A stretch of DNA of 13,360 nucleotides, taken from positions 1 to 13,360 of the forward strand of contig JAHOYW010000129.1 in the NCBI GenBank assembly GCA_019038735.1, in the 5' to 3' direction. Both the position numbers and the translations under genes were made by a program. Under the pieces are notes generated by a model. The model was not told where the DNA came from, made no database searches, and was given only the letters and a program-made list of their open reading frames with translations. Of this stretch, positions 5,839 through 13,230 are shown in pieces; the stretch's first letter is position 1, and each line of letters starts with the position of its first letter. This DNA comes from Victivallales bacterium. Lineage in GTDB: Bacteria > Verrucomicrobiota > Lentisphaeria > Victivallales > Victivallaceae.

Positions 5839-7137
5839 ATGACTATTGCCAAGGAGATTTTTGCTGACTTAAAGCGTATTCATTTTGTCGGAATAGGTGG
5901 AGCCGGCACTGCTCCGCTTGCAGAGATTATGCTTCAACTCGGACATTCCATAAGCGGTTCAGATTTGCGCCTAAATCCCCAGACTGATCGTTTAAAGCAA
6001 CAAGGCGCACTGATATTTCAAGGACATTCTGCCGAAAATTTGCCGCCGAATACTCAATTATTAGTTTATTCATCTGCCGCCGCGGATGACAATCCTGAAT
6101 TAGTTCAGGCTAAAAAACTCAATATCCAAAGTTTGCGCCGTGGAGATTTTTTGGCTAAGCTAAGCAGTTTGTATTCGCGCACTGTCGCTATTAGCGGTTC
6201 ACATGGCAAAACCACAATCACCGCGATGCTCGCGTGGATTTTGCGTCAGCGCAAGATTCCCTGCACCTATCTTATCGGCGGGAAAGTCAATAATTTTCCT
6301 GAATTTGGAACATCTGACAGCGATATATTCATTAGTGAAGTAGATGAAAGCGATGGCAGCAACGCTTTATTTTCGCCTTTTATCGGCTTGGTCAGCAATC
6401 TTGAAGACGATCATAGCTGGAGTGTCGGCGGAACTGATGTGCTGATGAAAAATTTTTCCCGCTTTGCTCAACAATCCAAAAATTTAATTTATGTCCGCGA
6501 TAAAAATTCCATCAAACTTTTCAAAGATCATCCAAATGTTTGTTCTTTTGACTCTAATGAATTGCTTCAATCCAAAAAAATAAAATTTAAAGGCTTTATG
6601 AGAATCAATGCCGCTCTCGCTTGTTGTATCGCGGAAAAACTCAACATTGCCCCTGAAGAGGCAGTAGAAGCGGTCAACAGTTTTCCGGGAGTGGCACGAC
6701 GCATGACGCTTCATTTTGAATCTCCATCACTTACTTTAATCGAAGATTACGCACATCACCCGACCGAAGTGGCACGTTCGATTGAATTGCTCCGCGAAAA
6801 TTATCCGCAATATCACTTACGAGTTATTTTTCAACCGCACCGCTATGCCAGATTAGCAAAATACATTGATGCTTTTGCCCGGGAGTTAGCCCTAGCTGAC
6901 TCTGTTTTCATTGCCCCGGTATTCGCGGCATGGACAGAGCATGGCGAGCTAGATTCACAAGCTCTGACCAGGCTTATAGGCGAAAAGGCTGTCAATTTGG
7001 ACTTGAACTGGAGCGCAATGCCTGCTATTATTCTAAAGGATCGTCCTGAAAAATTATTGCTGGCGGTATTGGGTGCCGGTGATATAGAAAAACTGATTCC
7101 TGAACTAAAATTAAATTTACTAAGTCAAGGGAAATAA
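5839..7137 (+). CDS. Short MurC-like amino acid ligase (Mur ligase family)
   Basis: Mur ligases join an amino acid to a UDP-muramoyl substrate with ATP; MurC adds the first L-Ala. Visible parts of this 432-residue protein are a Rossmann-like start HFVGIGGAGTAPLAEIM (15-31) with SGSDLR, the ATP loop SGSHGKTT (119-126), EVDESDG (167-173), NLEDDH (187-192, catalytic His region), RINAALA in the central domain, GVARRM, DYAHHPTE (303-310) and FQPHRYAR (331-338). All core motifs fit MurC. It is shorter than usual MurC (about 460-490) because roughly 45 residues of the central domain before RINAALA appear to be missing. The frame is open back to 5740, but that part overlaps the exporter; the ATG at 5839 follows the exporter stop by 10 bases and begins at the family start. 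No Shine-Dalgarno precedes it, though AAGGAG lies inside at 5851-5856. The setting in a glycan operon leaves open whether this is the cell's MurC or a paralogue with another substrate. Confidence 0.85.
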   Translation: MTIAKEIFADLKRIHFVGIGGAGTAPLAEIMLQLGHSISGSDLRLNPQTDRLKQQGALIFQGHSAENLPPNTQLLVYSSAAADDNPELVQAKKLNIQSLRRGDFLAKLSSLYSRTVAISGSHGKTTITAMLAWILRQRKIPCTYLIGGKVNNFPEFGTSDSDIFISEVDESDGSNALFSPFIGLVSNLEDDHSWSVGGTDVLMKNFSRFAQQSKNLIYVRDKNSIKLFKDHPNVCSFDSNELLQSKKIKFKGFMRINAALACCIAEKLNIAPEEAVEAVNSFPGVARRMTLHFESPSLTLIEDYAHHPTEVARSIELLRENYPQYHLRVIFQPHRYARLAKYIDAFARELALADSVFIAPVFAAWTEHGELDSQALTRLIGEKAVNLDLNWSAMPAIILKDRPEKLLLAVLGAGDIEKLIPELKLNLLSQGK

Positions 7138-7140
7138 TAT

Positions 7141-8964
7141 ATGTCTGAAAATAAATTTAATGTATATTTCAACAAGTTTGTAATTGCTTTAATCTTGCTG
7201 TTCACTTTCCTGCTGCCGTTAAAATTCGGCAGTATCATTGGTCTCCCGGAAACTACCAGTATGTTTCCGGATGAATTCGCCGCGTATCTTATCATTAGCT
7301 GGCCAGTATTCATTTTTCCCCTAATTTCAGGAATTCTATTAATATTCACCTTGATTGCATTTCCCTTTAAAACTGTTTCGTTCAGCAAAGATAAAAGCTT
7401 AATAGTCGCTTCCCTGTGGGCACTTGTAGCTTTTAGTTCTATTTTAGGTGCTGTCAACGCCATGGTATGGGATTTTGTAATTATGCAAGTTACTCATCTC
7501 TTCGGGCTTGCCGCTTATGTCTTGACTATTTATTTGTTTCTCAAAAATGTTCCCAAAGCCAGAACGATGCTTATATCTTCAATCCTCGCGGGATTAGCTA
7601 TAAGCATATATATTGGCTTGGAACAATATTTTTTCGGTTTTGAGGAAATGCGTGAATATATTGCTGAACAGGAAAAAATAACTGGAGTTGCCAGCAATAG
7701 CGTTTTAAAATCAAAAATTCTCGATAATCGCCTTAACTCGCCTTTTACTACCAGCAATTCCTTGGCAGGATACCTGCTCTTGACTATGCCTTTGTGCTTG
7801 GTGATGATATGGAAGCTTTGCGCGAAAATCGAGCCGCCAAAAACCGCACGTTTTATTTTTATACCTATGGTCGCTGTATGTCTGTTTTTTGTTTTTTTCG
7901 CAACCAGAGCACGCGGCGCGTTCTTATCATTGATTTTAGCCGGAGCTGTGTTCATTGTATTCTTCCCTGTTAAAAAATGGCTGCGCTGGACTATTATTAT
8001 AACCACACCTTTAGTGCTCATTGCCGGGGCTGTTTATATTTATAAATTTGGCCGGGGTTTTTACTCAATGCAAGTGCGAGTTGACTATATATGGGTATCA
8101 TTAAAATTATTATTCAAACATCCCCTCGTTGGAACCGGCTGGGGTGATTTTTTCTATGAATATATGAAAATGAAAATCGAACAGGCAGGAGAAGCTCCGC
8201 ATACTCCGCATAATTTATTTATGGCTCTAGGCGGACAAGCTGGAATATTTGCATTGCTGGCTGCTGTCGGAGCTTTGTTTTACCCTCTCTGGCTGGGGGC
8301 TAAAAAAGTGCGTTCACTAATTGCTGAACATAAGTATATGCAGGAAGATGTCGCGCTTCTCTTTGGTTTAAGCGCATTTATATTTCATTCAATGATGGAT
8401 ATAAATTTACAAGTACCGGGAATTATCGCCATTGCGTCAGCAATCACTTTACTTCTTGCAATGCCCGCTGAAGAAAAAAATGAAATTCCAAAAGCTAAAC
8501 TTCCACGCCGAATGTTCGCCTGTTTTGCCGCCTTGATTATCGCGGCAAGTGCTATTCTTGGCGGCTGGCACCTGATTCGTTCTGAATATGTATTCTCCAA
8601 ACTTACGGATACTTGTGCCTTGATCAGGAAAAATACTAAGGTCAGTCCTGACGATGTCTATCAAAAACTCGAAGCGGCAAGCAAAGCCCGCCCTTATTCG
8701 CCCTTTCCATACAGCAGTGCAGGAGCGTTTTATATGGCAACACACCGTCTTGACCAAGCGGAATTCTGTTACAATAAGGCTTTAGAATTTGCCCCTGACT
8801 GCGCCGCGTATTATTTTCGTCTGTATTTAATACAAAACATACAGGGACGCAAAGAGGAAGCAAAAAAGAATCTTGAGAAATCTCTAGAGCTGTTCCCGAA
8901 CAATCCTAGATACAAAATTTTTGACAATACGATACCATCGAAAGGCAATATTCAGCTTTTTTAA
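7141..8964 (+). CDS. O-antigen ligase/polymerase (Wzy_C) family protein with C-terminal TPR repeats
   Basis: A 607-residue inner-membrane protein with about eleven hydrophobic segments between residues 10 and 480. The family pattern is clear: RLNSPFTTSNSLAGYLLL (197-214), the short TRARGAFLSL motif (256-265) with a key Arg, then the large periplasmic loop containing GTGWGDFFYEY (331-341) and PHTPHNLF (353-360) with the conserved His. The family either polymerises O-units or transfers the finished glycan to its acceptor (lipid A core or protein). After the last helix, two TPR-like repeats follow (about 515-552 and 554-590; FYMATHRLDQAEFCYNKALE, then KEEAKKNLEKSLELFPNN), suggesting a partner or glycan-chain contact. 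AAGGGA lies 8 bases before the ATG and the gene starts 3 bases after the MurC-like stop. Its TAA overlaps the stop of the convergent kinase gene. Ligase versus polymerase cannot be decided here. Confidence 0.88.
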   Translation: MSENKFNVYFNKFVIALILLFTFLLPLKFGSIIGLPETTSMFPDEFAAYLIISWPVFIFPLISGILLIFTLIAFPFKTVSFSKDKSLIVASLWALVAFSSILGAVNAMVWDFVIMQVTHLFGLAAYVLTIYLFLKNVPKARTMLISSILAGLAISIYIGLEQYFFGFEEMREYIAEQEKITGVASNSVLKSKILDNRLNSPFTTSNSLAGYLLLTMPLCLVMIWKLCAKIEPPKTARFIFIPMVAVCLFFVFFATRARGAFLSLILAGAVFIVFFPVKKWLRWTIIITTPLVLIAGAVYIYKFGRGFYSMQVRVDYIWVSLKLLFKHPLVGTGWGDFFYEYMKMKIEQAGEAPHTPHNLFMALGGQAGIFALLAAVGALFYPLWLGAKKVRSLIAEHKYMQEDVALLFGLSAFIFHSMMDINLQVPGIIAIASAITLLLAMPAEEKNEIPKAKLPRRMFACFAALIIAASAILGGWHLIRSEYVFSKLTDTCALIRKNTKVSPDDVYQKLEAASKARPYSPFPYSSAGAFYMATHRLDQAEFCYNKALEFAPDCAAYYFRLYLIQNIQGRKEEAKKNLEKSLELFPNNPRYKIFDNTIPSKGNIQLF

Positions 8965-10118
8965 ATTTTTTCTACACTTGCGCCTTGTCCGATTGCACAT
9001 TTGATTATCTGCGGCTCGTCTCCAGTTTGTAGCTTGAAAGCTGTGGATAGACGTTCGGCATAGCTGTCAGCTTGAGCTTCTTCGACTAGATGAATGGATA
9101 TTCCGCCAAAACCGCCGCCACTTAAACGGGCGCCCAGACAGCCGGGAATGGATTTTGCTAATTCGACTAGATAATCAAGGCGTTTAGTACTATTTTCAAA
9201 ATTTATTTTTGAACTTTCATGTGAATCAAACAAAAGTTGTCCAAAAGCTTTAATATTGCCTTTTTCGATATATTCAACACCTTTGACAACTCGTTCGCAT
9301 TCGCCGACGATGTGTTTGGCATGAAGATACTCACGGCGACTTAAAAGTTCTTTATTAGCTTCAAGATGTTCCATGGATACATCACGCAAGGCTTTGATAG
9401 AATTGTCCGCGGCATGTAATTTAGCGGCGGCACTTTCGCAGTCTTTGCGACGAACATTGTATTCGGAATCCACTAAGTCATGTTTTTCCATTGAATTAGC
9501 AACGACAAAGACATAGCCTGGAGGAAGTTCAATAGTTTTAACAACTTCATTGATACGAAAATCAGACATGATTAGCGCATCTTTCTTGCCATAAATCGAA
9601 CTGAATTGATCTAGGAGCCCAGTTGAAACTCCAAGATAATTGTTTTCAACCCCCTGCCCGATCTTTGCCCATTCGGTCTTATCCAGCTCAATATTGAAGA
9701 TTTCTTTCAAGGCAAAACAAAATCCTACTTCCATCGCAGCGGAACTGCTCATTCCTGCCGATAAAGGCACGGTGCTGTTCATCACAACATCAACGCCGTC
9801 AACAAAAATATCACGTTTGTTCATTTCCGAGATAACGCCCTTTAAATAATTCACCCATTCACCCGGACTTGGATTGTCGAGTTCATCAATAGAAAATGAC
9901 GCTTCACAGTCGTATTTGTAATCCTTGATACGACAAATCTTTTTATCTTTAGCCGGAGCTACCGCGAATGAGGTATGTTGTTCCACCGCGCAGCTCAGGA
10001 CGACTCCATCATTGTAATCGGTGTGATTGCCTAAAATCTCCAAGCGTCCCGGGGCTTTTGATTCTACACTTGCTTTACGATTGAATAATTGTTGAAAAAT
10101 ATCTATTTTTTCCGGCAT
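8961..10118 (-). CDS. galK: Galactokinase-like GHMP sugar kinase
   Basis: A 385-residue cytosolic kinase expected to phosphorylate a sugar (galactose to galactose-1-phosphate if it is a true GalK) with ATP. Three family motifs are present: the N-terminal sugar motif GRLEILGNHTDYNDG (24-38) with Arg25, the ATP motif PLSAGMSSSAA (118-128), and LSGGGFGG (332-339) near the end. The catalytic Asp is likely Asp170 in GLLDQFSS. YNVRRKDCESAA (220-231) is also typical of galactokinases. Classical GalK has GEHTDY, whose Glu contacts the sugar; here it is Asn31, and SGAGFGG reads SGGGFGG, so specificity may be altered. AGAGGG lies 8 bases before the ATG, 3 bases after the mutarotase stop, and the gene is last in the leftward operon. 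No galT or galE is in the window. Confidence 0.88.
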   Translation of the reverse strand: MPEKIDIFQQLFNRKASVESKAPGRLEILGNHTDYNDGVVLSCAVEQHTSFAVAPAKDKKICRIKDYKYDCEASFSIDELDNPSPGEWVNYLKGVISEMNKRDIFVDGVDVVMNSTVPLSAGMSSSAAMEVGFCFALKEIFNIELDKTEWAKIGQGVENNYLGVSTGLLDQFSSIYGKKDALIMSDFRINEVVKTIELPPGYVFVVANSMEKHDLVDSEYNVRRKDCESAAAKLHAADNSIKALRDVSMEHLEANKELLSRREYLHAKHIVGECERVVKGVEYIEKGNIKAFGQLLFDSHESSKINFENSTKRLDYLVELAKSIPGCLGARLSGGGFGGISIHLVEEAQADSYAERLSTAFKLQTGDEPQIIKCAIGQGASVEKI

Positions 10119-10121
10119 GAC

Positions 10122-11024
10122 TTAACCCTCTGTTTCAGATTCTATAATAACTTGCAAGCTATGACACTCGTTCGGAGCTAATGTCCTCGCGTCGCTCTCT
10201 GCGTTAGTTGTCTCAACGCAGACCATTTCATGAAATTCATTGTCGCCGAAATCCGGCATTCTCTGAGCTTTGGCATCCCATGGATTCCAGACTACAGTTG
10301 AACGGCTGCCGACTTTAGATACTTTTATTTTACGTTTAAATCCCGGATCATGGATGATACAAGTATCTTCCGTGTCCAAATAAATCAAATCCGTTTCAGC
10401 TACAAAACTAATATCTCCCTGCTGGATATGATTTGTATCGGAGAGAGTATCAATAAAGGGCTTGCCGTCCAGACCGCTAATCGTGATGTTTTCAATATCG
10501 CTGATATTAAAATAACTGTGCAAAGCCGCGCTGTATGACAAATCCTTGTCGCTACAATTATCAATAATCAGAGCCACGGATAATTTTTCGCTGACTTCGA
10601 CGCGTAATTTTACCAGAAAATCATTAGTTTTAAATTCATTCGCAATCAAACCTGGAGTCAAAGCTAATTCCAGAAAAGTCGCTCCATCCGCGCAATTACC
10701 GCCGGCAATAGGCTCCCAGACAGAAATTCTCGCGAAACCATGTGAGGGCAGATCAGAATCACATGGGTGTCCGCCAAACCACGACCAGCATATCGGAATA
10801 CCACCACGAATAGGTTTGCCCGCTTCAAAATAACTTTTTTCACTCATCCACAAAAGCGCTTCTTGACCTTTCGGAATAAAGCTCATTATGTGTGCGCCGT
10901 GCAAGGCAAGACTGGCTTTACCCATCGGATTGTTCAGTTCAACACAAGCCAAACCGTGCGAATCAGTATAAAAATGAATTTCGGAATTAGCGAATTCCTG
11001 ATTAAATTCTTGAACTGTCAACAT
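10122..11024 (-). CDS. D-hexose-6-phosphate mutarotase-like protein (YeaD / aldose 1-epimerase family)
   Basis: A 300-residue beta-sandwich enzyme expected to interconvert the alpha and beta anomers of a hexose or hexose phosphate. The YeaD pattern is clear: GKASLALHGAHIMSFIP (35-51), LLWMSEKSYFEAGKPIRGGI (58-76), CWSWFGGHP (79-87), SHGFAR (94-99), the catalytic His in ALHSYFNI (167-174), and late in the protein VWNPWDAKAQRMPDF (245-259) and FHEMVCVETTNA (264-275) with the catalytic Glu271. All these residues are intact. AAGGAA lies 8 bases before the ATG. Placed directly upstream of the galactokinase-like gene, it could supply the anomer that the kinase needs, as GalM does for GalK, although the family is named for hexose-6-phosphates. 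Confidence 0.88.
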   Translation of the reverse strand: MLTVQEFNQEFANSEIHFYTDSHGLACVELNNPMGKASLALHGAHIMSFIPKGQEALLWMSEKSYFEAGKPIRGGIPICWSWFGGHPCDSDLPSHGFARISVWEPIAGGNCADGATFLELALTPGLIANEFKTNDFLVKLRVEVSEKLSVALIIDNCSDKDLSYSAALHSYFNISDIENITISGLDGKPFIDTLSDTNHIQQGDISFVAETDLIYLDTEDTCIIHDPGFKRKIKVSKVGSRSTVVWNPWDAKAQRMPDFGDNEFHEMVCVETTNAESDARTLAPNECHSLQVIIESETEG

Positions 11025-11048
11025 TTATTAATTCCTTATAGATTATAT

Positions 11049-12173
11049 TTATTCACCGCAGATATTTTGGAATCCGCTATGAGTAAAATTGCGCATCAAT
11101 GGAGTTTCACTATTCCTTTTAGCTGGAGACATAATTCTAAAAGTACAGCCGGTCGCCAAAGCTTTACGCTTTGCCCAGATGAATAATTCCATCAAATCCC
11201 ATGCGTCCCAATGAAGAAAATTTTTCTTGGTACTGCGGTCCAAATGGTTTTTCTTATTACAGATATATGCTTCTGTATTTGTCAAAATTATGTCCGCGTT
11301 CTCCTTGTTGGCAATAATACCACGCAGAGCTTGACGAACTTGTTTCCTGCTGAACATTGAGTGCATACAAGAATGTTTTTCTCCTTCTTCAATAAAATCC
11401 GCCATATCAAGAGTGATTTGTTCCCTCTCTGAAGACATTTCCAATGCGGGCGCGTCTGACCAGGCAAAATACCACTTGAAACGCCATGTACGTCTTTCGA
11501 CTTCGCCAGCATCTTTGCTTTCAGTATCAAATAATAGTGGTATTCGTACTATTTCAATAGAATCTTCATTGCCGGAAATTTTGAATTCAGCCGAACAATC
11601 AGGCAAATCACTTGCAATTCCCCAACGCCAGAGGTCATCACCACAACCAATTTCAAAACGTTTACCGTCCGGGGCTTCGAGAATGACCGCGAGAAATGGA
11701 TAGCTTTCATTGAATAAAACTTTTTCAGCCTTAGCGTCTAGTTCAATCCATTCGAGTTCAGGAAAACTTTTTCCAGCTCCCGGAACCCTGACAACAGCTA
11801 TTTTACTCCACGGACCGGGCAAAGACATGTTTCCAATGTTTAATTTTTCCGCGGCGACACGTTTACCGGGATTTATATCCTGAATGACTCTCGCGAAGCC
11901 ATCAGTAAACTCAAATTCTCTTTCAATTTTCGGCTCAGAACCAAATGGAATCAAATTGGAAACATTATAGCTGATAGAAAGTCCGTCAATTTTTTTATGG
12001 AGACGAGCTTTCTTCGGCAGACATTGCGCTTCAGTTTGTTTGTTGATTTGTACTGGTTCTAAATTCAGCATAAGGCGGTCACCCAGATAAAAACGCATAA
12101 GCGTTTCTTCAGCAAGCGAAAAGTCCGCGCGCCAGGCATTAGTATTAATTGTTGTCTGATAGTTTACTTTCAT
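11049..12173 (-). CDS. Conserved-looking protein of unknown function in the hexose operon
   Basis: A 374-residue soluble protein without signal peptide or membrane segment; I do not recognise its family. Residues 1-240 look rich in beta strands, with alternating hydrophobic and charged stretches (for example ISYNVSNLIPFG, KIEREFEFTDGFARVIQDIN, WRFKWYFAW), compatible with a mutarotase-like or carbohydrate-binding beta-sandwich. Residues about 265-374 look more helical, with a tryptophan-rich segment NFLHWDAWDLMELFIWAKRK (318-337) preceded by NHLDRS. The notable residues GCGDDLWRWG (176-185) could form a site. The gene starts 2 bases after the nitroreductase stop with only a weak GAAGTG ribosome binding site, so translation is probably coupled; 24 bases separate it from the mutarotase. 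The setting suggests a role with sugars, which is inference only. Confidence 0.75.
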   Translation of the reverse strand: MKVNYQTTINTNAWRADFSLAEETLMRFYLGDRLMLNLEPVQINKQTEAQCLPKKARLHKKIDGLSISYNVSNLIPFGSEPKIEREFEFTDGFARVIQDINPGKRVAAEKLNIGNMSLPGPWSKIAVVRVPGAGKSFPELEWIELDAKAEKVLFNESYPFLAVILEAPDGKRFEIGCGDDLWRWGIASDLPDCSAEFKISGNEDSIEIVRIPLLFDTESKDAGEVERRTWRFKWYFAWSDAPALEMSSEREQITLDMADFIEEGEKHSCMHSMFSRKQVRQALRGIIANKENADIILTNTEAYICNKKNHLDRSTKKNFLHWDAWDLMELFIWAKRKALATGCTFRIMSPAKRNSETPLMRNFTHSGFQNICGE

Positions 12174-12175
12174 TT

Positions 12176-12679
12176 TTAAATCACTTCAAATATTTTATTG
12201 AGGTCTTTGTACGGTATATCTTTAGGAACAGCATCAGAATAGCCCAATGGGCTTATTGCCAACACATTCCATGGATCTTTTATATCCATAACGGCATTCA
12301 TCTTTTTGATTTCATAAGCGCAAATCCAACAGGTCGCCAGTCCTTCCGCGGTCGCTGCCAAAACCAGATGTTCCATCGCAATTCCAATATCAATTTGAAC
12401 GATTGGATCACCTTCAAAACGCTCCCAGCATTGTTTGTTATTACCCATAATAACAGCTATAGCCGGAGCTTCAGCAAGCCAGGCTTGAGTATAATTAGCA
12501 GCTATTTTCGCGCGTAATTCCGGGTCTGTTACAATTTTAATTTTCCACGGCTTCATATTGCATGCGGACGGTGCGAAGTATACGGCTTCAGCTATACGCT
12601 GCAAAGATTCCTGCGGTACCGGGTCACTTTTATAATTACGAATACTCCGACGGTTTTTAATTACATCATAGAAATCCAT
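12176..12679 (-). CDS. Nitroreductase family flavoprotein
   Basis: A 167-residue FMN-dependent oxidoreductase, a typical length for the short members that work as dimers. The start MDFYDVIKNRRSIRNYK (1-17) holds the Arg/Ser cluster that binds the FMN phosphate, followed by APSACNMKPW (36-45), the family's flavin-contacting loop. GLATCWICAY in the second half and ISPLGYSD near the end match the nitroreductase fold. The electron acceptor cannot be read from sequence. AAGGAG (12686-12691) lies 6 bases before the ATG. It is the first gene of a leftward operon with the unknown protein, mutarotase and kinase, an odd partner for sugar genes that may be simple co-transcription. Confidence 0.9.
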   Translation of the reverse strand: MDFYDVIKNRRSIRNYKSDPVPQESLQRIAEAVYFAPSACNMKPWKIKIVTDPELRAKIAANYTQAWLAEAPAIAVIMGNNKQCWERFEGDPIVQIDIGIAMEHLVLAATAEGLATCWICAYEIKKMNAVMDIKDPWNVLAISPLGYSDAVPKDIPYKDLNKIFEVI

Positions 12680-12718
12680 AATACTCTCCTTGTTTTGTTG
12701 TTAGTATCTTAAGGGAAA

Positions 12719-12724
12719 GTTATA
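12719..12724 (-). promoter_or_regulatory. Candidate -10 box of the leftward hexose/nitroreductase operon
   Basis: Read on the minus strand, TATAAC lies 39 bases before the nitroreductase start. No convincing -35 box is found at 17 bases; TTGCTT sits only 14 bases upstream. The position fits a leader of about 30 bases. Confidence 0.25.
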
Positions 12725-12803
12725 GCGTGGAAACGAAAAAGCAAATAAAGCTTGCAAAAAACGTTAAAAACGATTAGAAAATGTGAATAGCAAGGAGGCT
12801 TTA

Positions 12804-12860
12804 ATGCTCAAAGTGATTGCTTTAGATATTAGTTTAATTAGTGGATTTTTAAATAATTAA
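12804..12860 (+). CDS. 18-codon ORF with a strong ribosome binding site (leader peptide or gene remnant)
   Basis: AAGGAGG (12792-12798) lies 5 bases before an ATG that opens an 18-residue frame, MLKVIALDISLISGFLNN, closed by TAA at 12858-12860. The ribosome binding site is the best in the window, yet the peptide is too short to assign. The first residues look like the first beta strand of a larger protein, so it may be the 5' stump of a gene whose remainder was deleted. A leader peptide for the downstream toxin-antitoxin genes is another possibility. The stop lies within a direct repeat region (12842-12873). Confidence 0.35.
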   Translation: MLKVIALDISLISGFLNN

Positions 12861-12873
12861 TGGATTTTTAAAT
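12842..12873. repeat. Direct repeat of 13 bp spaced by 6 bp
   Basis: TGGATTTTTAAAT occurs at 12842-12854 and again at 12861-12873. It looks like a local slippage duplication of about 19 bases at the end of the 18-codon ORF, or a scar at a junction between native and acquired DNA. Confidence 0.6.
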
Positions 12874-12922
12874 TTTGGCATGTAAATTATCTAATAATAT
12901 TAAATTTTACAATGAGACAAAT

Positions 12923-13230
12923 ATGAATAAGATTATTAGTGAAAATATTGATGAGATAAAGTTATTATGCGAAAGCCATAACGTGGAAAGACTTTTTGCT
13001 TTTGGGTCTGCGTGCACTGATACATTTAATGAAGCAAGTGATGTTGACTTCCTGGTCTCTTTTAAAAAAATACGGAACTTGCAAAATATGCCGATAATTA
13101 TTTTGACATGTCATTTAAACTAGAAGACCTTTTTGACCGAGATGTCGATTTAATTGAAACCAGCTGTCTTAGAAATCCGTATTTTATTGAAGAAGTAAAT
13201 AAAAACAAGGTCTTAGTCTATGGAAAATAA
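12923..13230 (+). pseudogene. mntA: MntA-type nucleotidyltransferase antitoxin, frameshifted in a poly-A run
   Basis: MntA neutralises the HepT ribonuclease toxin by adding AMP groups to it. From the ATG at 12923 the frame gives the minimal nucleotidyltransferase signature FAFGS (G28, S29), ten residues, then D40-V-D42, matching the GSx10DxD rule. The frame is open back to 12875, but the family begins at the internal methionine. After SFKK the open frame drifts and stops at 13123. From 13087, in another frame, the family C-terminus resumes: YADNYFDMSFKLEDLF, then RDVDLIETSCLRNPYFIEEV, ending at TAA 13228-13230. The junction is a run of seven A (13064-13070); eight A would give a continuous protein of about 102 residues. 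It may be a true mutation, transcriptional slippage that restores some product, or a sequencing error. The restored frame overlaps the following hepT by 11 bases, the usual arrangement. Confidence 0.85.

Noticed and set aside
7530..8021. Antisense coding region inside the ligase gene
   Set aside because: It is an open frame opposite a clear membrane-protein gene, has no recognisable family and no ribosome binding site, and is best explained as a shadow of the real gene.
12875..12922. N-terminal extension of MntA
   Set aside because: The AT-rich extension has no family similarity; family members begin at the internal methionine at 12923.
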